Shown: in pieces, positions 43,036 through 49,934 of the stretch
How the letters are laid out: every line of letters starts with the position of its first letter
Numbering within the stretch: the stretch's first letter is position 1
Assembly: GCF_020099395.1 (NCBI RefSeq)
Contig: NZ_CP083590.1
Span: forward strand, 5,022,001-5,086,000
Source: Streptomyces mobaraensis
GTDB taxonomy: Bacteria; Actinomycetota; Actinomycetes; Streptomycetales; Streptomycetaceae
Direction: 5' to 3'
Length of the DNA stretch: 64,000 bases
Made by a program: the position numbers and the translations under genes
The notes under the pieces: generated by a model
Seen by the model: the letters and a program-made list of their open reading frames with translations, nothing else
The model's database searches: none
Told to the model about the DNA's origin: nothing

Positions 43036-44880
43036 TTGAACGACCGCCAGGACCCGTACGCGCACGATCCCCACGGGCATGACCCCCACGCCCGGGATCC
43101 GTACGGACAGCAGCCGCAGGTGTACGGCTACGACGCCTACGGCGGCCCGGTCCACCGTCCGGACGATCCGCGGATGGCGTACGACGCCTACGGCAGGCCG
43201 CTCGCCGGGTTCGACGCCTCGGCGCAGCAGCAGGGGAGCGGTCAGGACTACGGGCAGGGGTACGGACAGGGGTACGGCGGCTACGACCCGTACGCCGTCG
43301 GGGGCCAGGGCGTCGGGGGACAGAGCGTCGGGGGTCAGGGCGTCGGCGGCGGTGGCCAGGGCGGGTACCAGCAGGCGCAGGAGTACCCCGCGTTCCAGCA
43401 GCAGCAGGGATACGCCCAGCCCCAAGGCCACGTTCAAGTACAGCAGCATCAGCATCAGCATCAGCATCAGACCCAGGCCCCCGCCGTCGACGACGAGCAC
43501 CCGCAGGAGTGGATCCCCCGGCAGGCGGACCGCGCCGGCCGCGCGGAGGCCCCCGGCGGCACGGAGGGCGCGGCGCCGGCCGGCGCCGTCCCCGAGCCGC
43601 GGCAGGCTCCCGACGACGGCCCGGCGGAGGGCCCGGCCTACCGCACCGAGCAGTTCTCCTTCGTCGAGGCGCCGGACGAGGACGCCGAGGACGTCATCGA
43701 CTGGCTGAAGTTCAGCGAGAGCCGCACCGAGCGCCGGGACGAGCGCAAGCGCCGGGGCCGCAACCGCTACGTCGCGCTCGCCGTGGCGTTCGTGCTGGTC
43801 CTCGGCGGAGTGCTCGGCTACCTCTTCCTGGCGGGCGACGACGGCGGGGACGGGGGTGCCGCGGCGGGCACCGGGCAGAAGCGCGACGTCATCGTCGTGC
43901 ACCTGCGGCAGACCAAGGGCGGCGGCAGCTCGACGGCCCTGCTCGTCGACAACGCGACGACGAAGAAGGCCACCGCCGTCCTGCTGCCCAACGCGCTCGC
44001 CGTCGCCAAGGAGGGCGGCGGGTCCACGACCCTCGGCAAGTCCGTGCGGGAGGCGGGCACCGGGGGCACCCGCGACGCCCTCAACACCCTGCTCGGTTCG
44101 CAGATCAAGGGCAGCTGGCGGCTGGACACCCCGTACCTGGAGAACCTCGTTCAGCTGGTCGGCGGGGTGACAGTGGACGCGGACACCGACGTCCCCGGGG
44201 CCAAGCCGGGGGACGACCCGCTGGTGCGCCGGGGCGCCGGGCAGAGCCTCAACGGCCAGGCGGCCGTCGCCTACGCCACCCACCGGGCGCCGGGCGAGGC
44301 CCCCGACCGGCAGCTCAGCCGGTTCGGGCAGGTCATGCAGGCCGTCCTGAAGAAGATGTCCACCGACCCCAAGGCCGCGACCACCACGGTCGAGACGCTG
44401 GCGCAGATCCCCGACCCGTCGTTGTCCGTCCCGCAGCTCGGCGCCTCCCTGGCCCAGCTCGCGGCCCGCGCCAAGGCGGGCGCGTACCGCACCACCGTGC
44501 TGCCCGTGCGGCAGGACGGCACCCTCGGCGGGGAGGAGGCGGACGGTGTGGTGAAGGAGGTGCTCGGCGGCGCGGTGGGCAGCGCGGGCGCCGGCAGCAC
44601 GCCCCGGGTCAGCGTGAAGAACGCCACAGGCGGCGCGGCCGGCGCGGGCGCGGCCCGGGTCGCCCTCGTCAACGGCGGCTACACCTACCTCGACGCGGGC
44701 ACGGCCGCCGCGGCGGGCGCCTCCACCGTGTACTACGCGGACGACAAGCGGGCGGCGGACGCCAAGGAGGTCGCCAAGACGCTGGGGCTGCCGGCCGGCG
44801 CGGTACGGAAGGGACAGGCGTCGGACGTCGCGGCCAACGCGGACGTGACCGTGGTGCTCGGCAGGAATTATCAGGGCTGA
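43036..44880 (+). CDS. Divergent LytR-CpsA-Psr (LCP) family membrane protein
   Basis: This 614-residue protein starts at TTG 43036 with GAGGGG upstream. The ~240-residue cytoplasmic head is Tyr/Gly/Gln-rich with DPYGQ-type and GVGGQ-type repeats and a QHQHQHQHQ run coded by CAGCAT units (43444-43467). A TM helix (YVALAVAFVLVLGGVLGYLFL, about 246-267) precedes an LCP-like domain (about 285-480) and a LytR_C domain (about 515-610, RVSVKNATGG ... ADVTVVLGRN). LCP proteins attach glycopolymers to peptidoglycan. Here the usual Arg-bearing motif (PRDT) reads LPNA, and the upstream acidic motif is absent, so catalysis is doubtful. Confidence 0.8.
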   Translation: MNDRQDPYAHDPHGHDPHARDPYGQQPQVYGYDAYGGPVHRPDDPRMAYDAYGRPLAGFDASAQQQGSGQDYGQGYGQGYGGYDPYAVGGQGVGGQSVGGQGVGGGGQGGYQQAQEYPAFQQQQGYAQPQGHVQVQQHQHQHQHQTQAPAVDDEHPQEWIPRQADRAGRAEAPGGTEGAAPAGAVPEPRQAPDDGPAEGPAYRTEQFSFVEAPDEDAEDVIDWLKFSESRTERRDERKRRGRNRYVALAVAFVLVLGGVLGYLFLAGDDGGDGGAAAGTGQKRDVIVVHLRQTKGGGSSTALLVDNATTKKATAVLLPNALAVAKEGGGSTTLGKSVREAGTGGTRDALNTLLGSQIKGSWRLDTPYLENLVQLVGGVTVDADTDVPGAKPGDDPLVRRGAGQSLNGQAAVAYATHRAPGEAPDRQLSRFGQVMQAVLKKMSTDPKAATTTVETLAQIPDPSLSVPQLGASLAQLAARAKAGAYRTTVLPVRQDGTLGGEEADGVVKEVLGGAVGSAGAGSTPRVSVKNATGGAAGAGAARVALVNGGYTYLDAGTAAAAGASTVYYADDKRAADAKEVAKTLGLPAGAVRKGQASDVAANADVTVVLGRNYQG

Positions 44881-44985
44881 GCGGCGCCGTGCCCGGTGCG
44901 GAGAGCGCCGGAAAAGCCCGGGAGGGGCCGCGGCGGGTCGTGAGACCCTTGAGGGCGTACCCGCTCTCTACCGAAAGCATGGCCA

Positions 44986-45426
44986 GTGACCGCCACGGAC
45001 CGCTCCGCACAGCTCATTCAGGCCGCCGCCCAGGCTGCCGCCGACAAGCTCGCGCATGACATCGTCGCGTACGACGTCAGCGACGTGCTGTCGATCACCG
45101 ACGCCTTCCTGCTGGCCTCGGCCCCCAACGACCGCCAGGTCAAGTCGATCGTCGACGAGATCGAGGAGCGGCTGCTCAAGGAGCTGGGCGCCAAGCCGGT
45201 CCGGCGCGAGGGCGACCGTGACGCGCGCTGGGTGCTCCTGGACTACCTGGACATCGTCGTGCACGTCCAGCACAGCGAGGAGCGCGTCTTCTACGCCCTG
45301 GAGCGGCTGTGGAAGGACTGCCCCGAGATGGAGCTGCCCGCCGACGCGGTGGCCACCCGTGGCAAGGCCGCGGAGCACGCCCGTGCCCAGGAGGCCGCCG
45401 ACGGGCTGGACGGTGAGCTGAGCTGA
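44986..45426 (+). CDS. rsfS: Ribosome silencing factor RsfS
   Basis: RsfS binds L14 on the 50S subunit and blocks subunit joining in starvation. The 146-residue protein (GTG 44986) has the family segments KLAHDIVAYDVSDVLSITDAFLLASAPNDRQVKSIVDEIEERL (read as two adjacent helices and strands) and WVLLDYLDIVVHVQHSEERVFYALERLW. The tail is Ala/Glu-rich. It overlaps the next gene by 4 nt and follows the LCP gene by 105 bp. Confidence 0.93.
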   Translation: MTATDRSAQLIQAAAQAAADKLAHDIVAYDVSDVLSITDAFLLASAPNDRQVKSIVDEIEERLLKELGAKPVRREGDRDARWVLLDYLDIVVHVQHSEERVFYALERLWKDCPEMELPADAVATRGKAAEHARAQEAADGLDGELS

Positions 45427-46079
45427 ACGGCAGCAGGGGAGGCGGCCGGGGCCGCCGCATCGTCCTGTGGCGGCACGGCCAGACGGCCTGGAACGTGGAA
45501 CGCCGCTTCCAGGGCACTACGGACATCGAGCTGACGGAGACCGGCGTCGCCCAGGCGCGCCGGGCGGCCCGGCTGCTGGCGGCGATGAAGCCCGACGCCG
45601 TCGTCGCCTCCGACCTCCGGCGCGCCGCCTGCACCGCCGCCGAGCTGGCGGCCCTCACCGGCCTGGAGATCACCCACCACCCCGGGCTGCGCGAGACGTA
45701 CGCAGGGGCCTGGCAGGGCCTCACGCACGAGGAGATCAGCGAGCGGTACGGCGAGCAGTACGCGGCCTGGAAGCGCGGGGAGCCCGTGCGGCGGGGCGGC
45801 GGCGAGCTGGAGACCGAGGTCGCCGAGCGGGCGGCCCCCGTCGTCCTGGACCATGCCGACCGGCTGCCGGACGGCGGCACGCTCGTCGTCGTCAGCCACG
45901 GCGGCACCATCCGCACCACCATCGGGCGGCTGCTCGGGCTGGACTCCCGCTCCTGGGAGGCGCTGGGCGGCCTCAGTAACTGCTGCTGGTCCGTCCTCGG
46001 CGAGGGCGCGCGCGGCTGGCGGCTGCTGGAACACAACGCGGGCACCCTGCCGGAGCCGGTCCTCGGCGACGACGACTGA
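45423..46079 (+). CDS. Histidine phosphatase family protein (CTG start)
   Basis: This 218-residue protein is a phosphoglycerate-mutase-like phosphatase. The catalytic RHG motif is in IVLWRHGQTAWN, followed by RRFQGTTDIELT, the second motif region LRETYAGAWQGLTHEEI, and the distal His in VVVSHGGTIRTTI. No ATG, GTG or TTG exists in frame between the upstream stop (45414) and the RHG motif; the only candidate is CTG 45423, which overlaps the rsfS stop as CTGA. Translation is therefore probably coupled to rsfS. Substrate unknown; a pairing with RsfS or nadD is only positional. Confidence 0.88.
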   Translation: MNGSRGGGRGRRIVLWRHGQTAWNVERRFQGTTDIELTETGVAQARRAARLLAAMKPDAVVASDLRRAACTAAELAALTGLEITHHPGLRETYAGAWQGLTHEEISERYGEQYAAWKRGEPVRRGGGELETEVAERAAPVVLDHADRLPDGGTLVVVSHGGTIRTTIGRLLGLDSRSWEALGGLSNCCWSVLGEGARGWRLLEHNAGTLPEPVLGDDD

Positions 46080-46154
46080 GCCCTCCCGGAACCCCTCGTT
46101 CCGGGGGGTGGGCCCGCCACCGGGCCCGATTTCCCATTCGGGCAGGTGGCAGGC

Positions 46155-46160
46155 TAAAGT
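46155..46160 (+). promoter_or_regulatory. -10 box of the first tRNA-Ala
   Basis: TAAAGT lies 53 bp before the mature tRNA. Upstream is GGGCAGGTGGCAGG (46140-46153), matched by GGCAGATGGCAGG before the second tRNA. Confidence 0.45.
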
Positions 46161-46213
46161 TCTTCTTGTTCGCGGGGAACGCGGGGGAAACCTCCGGGGG
46201 AGCCGAGAACAGC

Positions 46214-46286
46214 GGGGCTATAGCTCAGTTGGTAGAGCGCCTGCATGGCATGCAGGAGGTCAGGAGTTCAATTCTCCTTAGCTCCA
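46214..46286 (+). tRNA. tRNA-Ala (GGC)
   Basis: A complete 73-nt cloverleaf: acceptor GGGGCTA/TAGCTCC with one G-T pair, D arm GCTC/GAGC, anticodon stem CCTGC/GCAGG with loop ATGGCAT (anticodon GGC), and T arm AGGAG/CTCCT with TTCAATT. Discriminator A. The CCA end is not encoded. It is identical to the copy at 49618. Confidence 0.96.
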
Positions 46287-46293
46287 CAGGAAA

Positions 46294-46335
46294 GGGATCC
46301 CGTCCGGTCGCACGACCGGGCGGGATCTTCGCTTT
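46294..46335 (+). terminator. Terminator of the first tRNA-Ala
   Basis: A 14-bp stem (GATCCCGTCCGGTC / GACCGGGCGGGATC, one G-T pair) lies 9 nt after the tRNA, followed by TTCGCTTT. Confidence 0.8.
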
Positions 46336-46408
46336 GCCACCCTCACTTCGGCCGGGGCGGTCGCCGTCGCGGCACGGCTCGCCGGCCGCACCGCGACGGC
46401 ACCGGGGG

Positions 46409-47332
46409 TCAGGAGACCCGCTGCGGCTCCTTCTCCGCCAGCCGGCCCCGTATCTCCGACAGCCGCATGCCGTGCTCCGGGCAGCCCACCAGCGGGTCCT
46501 CCAGGGCGGCCAGCGTGGCCAGGAGGCGGGCGGTCTCCGCGTCCTCCGGGGTGTAGACCACCACGCGCGTCTCGGGCGCCTCGGCCAGCGCGAGCGAGGT
46601 GGAGACCAGCCGGAGCTCGCCCACCGACGCGTGCCGCATGACCTTGGTGCGGCGGCCCGGCGGGATGACGTCCCCGGCCTCCCACAGCCGGCGGAACTCC
46701 TCGCTGGACGTGATGAGCAGGCGCAGGAACTCCTCCCACGCCGGCTCGCCGACGTGCCGCCCGTACGCCCCGCGGAACGTGGCCACCAGCAGCGGCAGTT
46801 CCGTCTCCCGGTCGACGACCGGGCTGCAGCACTCGGGCCGGGTGAACAGCTGCCAGAGGACGTTGGCCTTCCAGTCGGCCGTCAGGTACACCAGCGGGAA
46901 GAGGGCGCGGTAGGACGCGTTGGTGGCCAGCACGTCGTAGCGGGCGTTGTAGACGACGGCCGGGTTCGGGCCGAGGGCGTCCACGACCGCCTGCACCGCC
47001 GGGCCGACCGCGTCCGCGTCGGCCACCCGCCGTGGCGCGTACGGGACTTCGGCCAGCTGGTAGAGGTGCTCGCGCTCGTTCTCGTCCAGGCGCAGCGTCC
47101 GGGCGATGGCGTCCAGCACCTGCACGCTGGCGTTGATGGGGCGGCCCTGTTCCAGCCAGGTGTACCAGGTGATGCCGACCCCGGAGAGCTGCGCCACCTC
47201 CTCGCGCCGGAGGCCGGGGGTGCGCCGGCGCAGGCCCTCGGGGATGCCCACGTCGGTCGGTCTCACCCTGGCCCGCCGACCGCGCAGGAAGGCGGCCAGC
47301 TCCGTTCGCCTGCGTCCGTTCAGCGTTGCCAT
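46409..47332 (-). CDS. XRE-family (MmyB-like) transcriptional regulator
   Basis: This 307-residue regulator has an N-terminal helix-turn-helix (RTPGLRREEVAQLSGVGITWYTWLEQGRP, about 38-65) and a C-terminal PAS-like ligand-binding domain of the MmyB type (NPAVVYNARYDVLATNASYRALF, MRHASVGELRL, VVVYTPEDAETA). The family commonly controls a divergent transporter, as here with the MFS gene 112 bp away. The start at ATG 47332 has GGGGGA upstream; ATG 47350 adds six residues. The ligand is unknown; members bind fatty acids or small aromatic compounds. Confidence 0.88.
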   Translation of the reverse strand: MATLNGRRRTELAAFLRGRRARVRPTDVGIPEGLRRRTPGLRREEVAQLSGVGITWYTWLEQGRPINASVQVLDAIARTLRLDENEREHLYQLAEVPYAPRRVADADAVGPAVQAVVDALGPNPAVVYNARYDVLATNASYRALFPLVYLTADWKANVLWQLFTRPECCSPVVDRETELPLLVATFRGAYGRHVGEPAWEEFLRLLITSSEEFRRLWEAGDVIPPGRRTKVMRHASVGELRLVSTSLALAEAPETRVVVYTPEDAETARLLATLAALEDPLVGCPEHGMRLSEIRGRLAEKEPQRVS

Positions 47333-47444
47333 CGTCGTCACGTCCCCCATGGTCATCGCGGCGCGCGAATGCCGCCAGGTGCCGCTGGTAATAAGTGTGG
47401 CGGGCTCTCGCCACCCGTACCCGTCCGAACACAGCCTGTAGGGC

Positions 47445-48944
47445 ATGTCCACGATTCCGTCCCCCCGAACGACGTCCGTTCCCGGCCCCGGTGAAGTGCC
47501 GGGTTCCAGTGAAGCGGACCCCACTGACAACGGCGCCGGTGTCCGTAGGCCCGGAAGGCCCGTGCGGCCCGGCTGGCTGCTGCTGATCGTGCTGCTCGGC
47601 CAGTTCATGGCGATCCTCGACTCGTTTGTGGTCAACGTCGCCACCGCGACCATCCGGAGCGAACTGCACGCGTCCGGTTCCGGGCTGCAACTGATCGTGG
47701 CCGGCTACACGATCAGCTACGCGGTGCTGCTGATCACCGGCGCCCGGCTCGGTGCCCGCCACGGCCACCGGCGGGTCTTCCTCGCCGGGCTCGCCCTGTT
47801 CACCCTGGCCTCGCTGCTCTGCGGACTGGCCGACGGCACCGGGGCGCTGATCGCCTTCCGGTTCGTCCAGGGCGCCGGCGCGGCCGTGATGCTGCCGCAG
47901 GTGCTGAGCCTGATCCAGCGCACCTACGACGGCCCCGCGCGGGCCCGGGCGCTCGGCCTCTTCTCGGCCGTGATCGCCTCCGGCGCCGCGATCGGGATGA
48001 TCGTCGGCGGCCTGCTGATCGGCGCGGACCTGTTCGGCTGGAGCTGGCGGCCGGTCTTCCTGGTCAACGTGCCGATCGGGCTGCTGCTCCTCCTCCTGGG
48101 CGTCCGGCTGATGCCCCGCGACGAGCCGCGCGCCGGGGAGCGCGCGCGGGGGCTCGACCTGCCGGGCCTGGTGCTCCTCGCGGCGGCCGTCATGTGCTTC
48201 ACGGTGCCGATGGTGCTGGGCGAGGAGCAGGACTGGCCGCTGTGGACCTGGCTGTCGTTCGCGCTCTGCGCCGTGCTCGCGGCGGCCTTCGCCGGGTACG
48301 AGGCGCGGCTGGCCCGCCGCGGCGGGGCGCCGCTGATCGCCCCCGTGGTGCTGCGGGCGCCGGGCGTGCCGCAGGCGGTGGCGCGGCTCGGGCTCACCAT
48401 GGCGATGAACGCCGGCGTCCTCCTGTCGCTCTCCCTGCACCTGCAGAGCGGGCTCGGCTTCGGGCCGCTGCGCACCGGGCTGACCTTCCTGCCCACGGCG
48501 GTGGCCTTCGGCGGCGTCGGCCTCAACTGGCGCAGGCTCCCCGAGCGTTGGCACGGCGCCCTGCCCACGGCCGGGCTGCTGCTGGCGGCGGTCTCCTTCG
48601 CGGGCACCGGGCTGGTCCTGCGGGACGGCGGCGACGGCGGCCTGTGGCTGTACCTGGTGCTGCTCGGCGGCGGTGGCGGGCTCGGCCTGGCCTTCAGCCC
48701 GACGCTCGGCCGTACGCTGGCCGGGGTGCGGCCGGAGCACGCCGCGGACGCCAGCGGACTGCTCACCACCACCAGCCAGCTCGGCCTGCTCACCGGGGTG
48801 GCCGTCTACGGTGCCGTCTACCTCGCCGAGGCCGGCGGAGGGACGGCGGCCTCCTCGGCGCACGGGGTGTGGGTCACCTCGCTGGCGCTGGCGGGCACGG
48901 CGGTTGCCGCGGTGGGGACGGCCCTGCTGCGCCGGCGGCGCTGA
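47445..48944 (+). CDS. MFS transporter, DHA2 / EmrB-QacA type (14 TM)
   Basis: This 499-residue proton-driven efflux protein has about 14 hydrophobic segments. Motif A (GARLGARHGHRRVFLAG), motif C-like stretch (ASGAAIGMIVGGLLIG) and the family start LLIVLLGQFMAILDSFVVNVATATI are visible. The N-terminal 45 residues are polar. It is divergent from the XRE regulator, which probably represses it. Substrate cannot be predicted. ATG 47445. Confidence 0.92.
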   Translation: MSTIPSPRTTSVPGPGEVPGSSEADPTDNGAGVRRPGRPVRPGWLLLIVLLGQFMAILDSFVVNVATATIRSELHASGSGLQLIVAGYTISYAVLLITGARLGARHGHRRVFLAGLALFTLASLLCGLADGTGALIAFRFVQGAGAAVMLPQVLSLIQRTYDGPARARALGLFSAVIASGAAIGMIVGGLLIGADLFGWSWRPVFLVNVPIGLLLLLLGVRLMPRDEPRAGERARGLDLPGLVLLAAAVMCFTVPMVLGEEQDWPLWTWLSFALCAVLAAAFAGYEARLARRGGAPLIAPVVLRAPGVPQAVARLGLTMAMNAGVLLSLSLHLQSGLGFGPLRTGLTFLPTAVAFGGVGLNWRRLPERWHGALPTAGLLLAAVSFAGTGLVLRDGGDGGLWLYLVLLGGGGGLGLAFSPTLGRTLAGVRPEHAADASGLLTTTSQLGLLTGVAVYGAVYLAEAGGGTAASSAHGVWVTSLALAGTAVAAVGTALLRRRR

Positions 48945-49012
48945 CCTGGCGCCCGTCCCGTGGCAGAATCGGACGGCCGGGCGCGGACGGGGTGAAGGGG
49001 AGGGAAGCTGAC

Positions 49013-49228
49013 ATGCCGGGGTGCGTGTTCGCGACGACCGACGCCCTTCCCGGAGTGCCCGCCCTTCCCGGAGCTTCCGGGTTTTCCGGGTTTTCCGGGA
49101 TTCCCGGATCTCCCGGAGCGACCGCCCTTCAATGCCCGGCTTGTGGATCCGCCCAGGTGGCCCAGGTGCTCGGCGACAACGGCGGTGTTTCGTACGTCTG
49201 CACGGCCTGCGGCCACAGCTGGAGCTGA
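49013..49228 (+). CDS. Small zinc-ribbon protein with Gly-X-X linker
   Basis: This 71-residue protein starts at ATG 49013 with GGGAGGGA upstream. The first 40 residues are Gly/Pro/Phe-rich with Gly at every third position (GASGFSGFSGIPGSPGAT), coded by near-perfect 9-nt repeats of TTCCGGGTT type. The last 30 residues form a compact zinc ribbon with CPACGS and CTACGHSWS. Two small zinc-binding proteins in tandem suggest a shared role. I do not recognise a function. Confidence 0.8.
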   Translation: MPGCVFATTDALPGVPALPGASGFSGFSGIPGSPGATALQCPACGSAQVAQVLGDNGGVSYVCTACGHSWS

Positions 49229-49232
49229 GTGA

Positions 49233-49466
49233 ATGGGTGCACACAGCCGGAAATGCGACTGGTGCGGCAGCGGGACGCCCATCGTTCGCGAGATGGAACC
49301 GATCAACGCCGACTACCAGTACTGGTGCGTCGAGTGCGCACGGGCGCTGATCATAAAAGGCGACCCCATCGAGACCTACCGCGAGCTCGAGGGGGAGCCG
49401 ATCTACGGGCGGCTGCTCGACGAGCACTGCGCGCTGAAGCGGTTCTACTCGTTCGCGACCGCGTGA
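49233..49466 (+). CDS. Small CxxC/CxxC protein
   Basis: This 77-residue protein starts at ATG 49233, 4 bp after the preceding stop. It has CDWC near the N-terminus and CVEC about 22 residues later, a probable zinc site, and a conserved-looking helical C-terminus (EPIYGRLLDEHCALKRFYSF). It is transcribed with the preceding gene. I recall similar proteins in Streptomyces but no function. Confidence 0.8.
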   Translation: MGAHSRKCDWCGSGTPIVREMEPINADYQYWCVECARALIIKGDPIETYRELEGEPIYGRLLDEHCALKRFYSFATA

Positions 49467-49519
49467 GGGCCCCGAACCCTCGGGCAAATCGGGCGAAACC
49501 GGTCAGGGGAACCACCGAT

Positions 49520-49550
49520 TTGGCAGATGGCAGGGGGGTCCGTGTAATGT
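49520..49550 (+). promoter_or_regulatory. Promoter of the second tRNA-Ala
   Basis: TTGGCA (49520-49525) and TAATGT (49545-49550) are separated by 19 bp. Both lie within or next to the GGCAGATGGCAGG motif shared with the first tRNA copy. Confidence 0.5.
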
Positions 49551-49617
49551 AGTCGATGTCGCCAGGGGGAACCGGCCGGAAACGGCGGGAAAGCCCGGGC
49601 GGCGGACAAGAGAACAA

Positions 49618-49690
49618 GGGGCTATAGCTCAGTTGGTAGAGCGCCTGCATGGCATGCAGGAGGTCAGGAGTTCAATTCTCCTTAGCTCCA
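49618..49690 (+). tRNA. tRNA-Ala (GGC), second identical copy
   Basis: Base-for-base identical to the tRNA at 46214, including the mature ends and discriminator A. The preceding GAGAACA heptamer is also shared by both copies. No encoded CCA. Confidence 0.96.
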
Positions 49691-49700
49691 CAGAAGATGA

Positions 49701-49733
49701 GCGGGTCGTCCGAAAGGGCGGCCCGCTTTTCGT
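49701..49733 (+). terminator. Terminator of the second tRNA-Ala
   Basis: An 11-bp stem (GCGGGTCGTCC / GGGCGGCCCGC, two G-T pairs) with a GAAA tetraloop is followed by TTTTCGTT, 10 nt after the tRNA. A textbook intrinsic terminator. Confidence 0.9.
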
Positions 49734-49934
49734 TGTGCGATCCCCTTGGTGTGGTCCCTCTTTCCGGGGCTCGCCGCTTCTTGCATGTTCATGACCCTTC
49801 CTTGCCCGCTTGTTGGCGAACACATGTCCCCTGCATGAACCGTTCGCCGAAAGAGTGACGTGCCGTGTGCGCGCCGCTTCCGACGCGGCCGTCACGCATG
49901 ACCACACGCGACTCATCGCATCGCAGGGGGTTTT

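Noticed and set aside
43441..43470. CAGCAT tandem repeat as a possible CRISPR or regulatory array
   Set aside because: It is a short in-frame His-Gln run in the head of the LCP-like protein; no spacers.
46214..49690. tRNA-Ala pair as attachment sites of an integrative element
   Set aside because: No integrase, excisionase, transfer or phage gene lies between them, and both tRNAs are complete.
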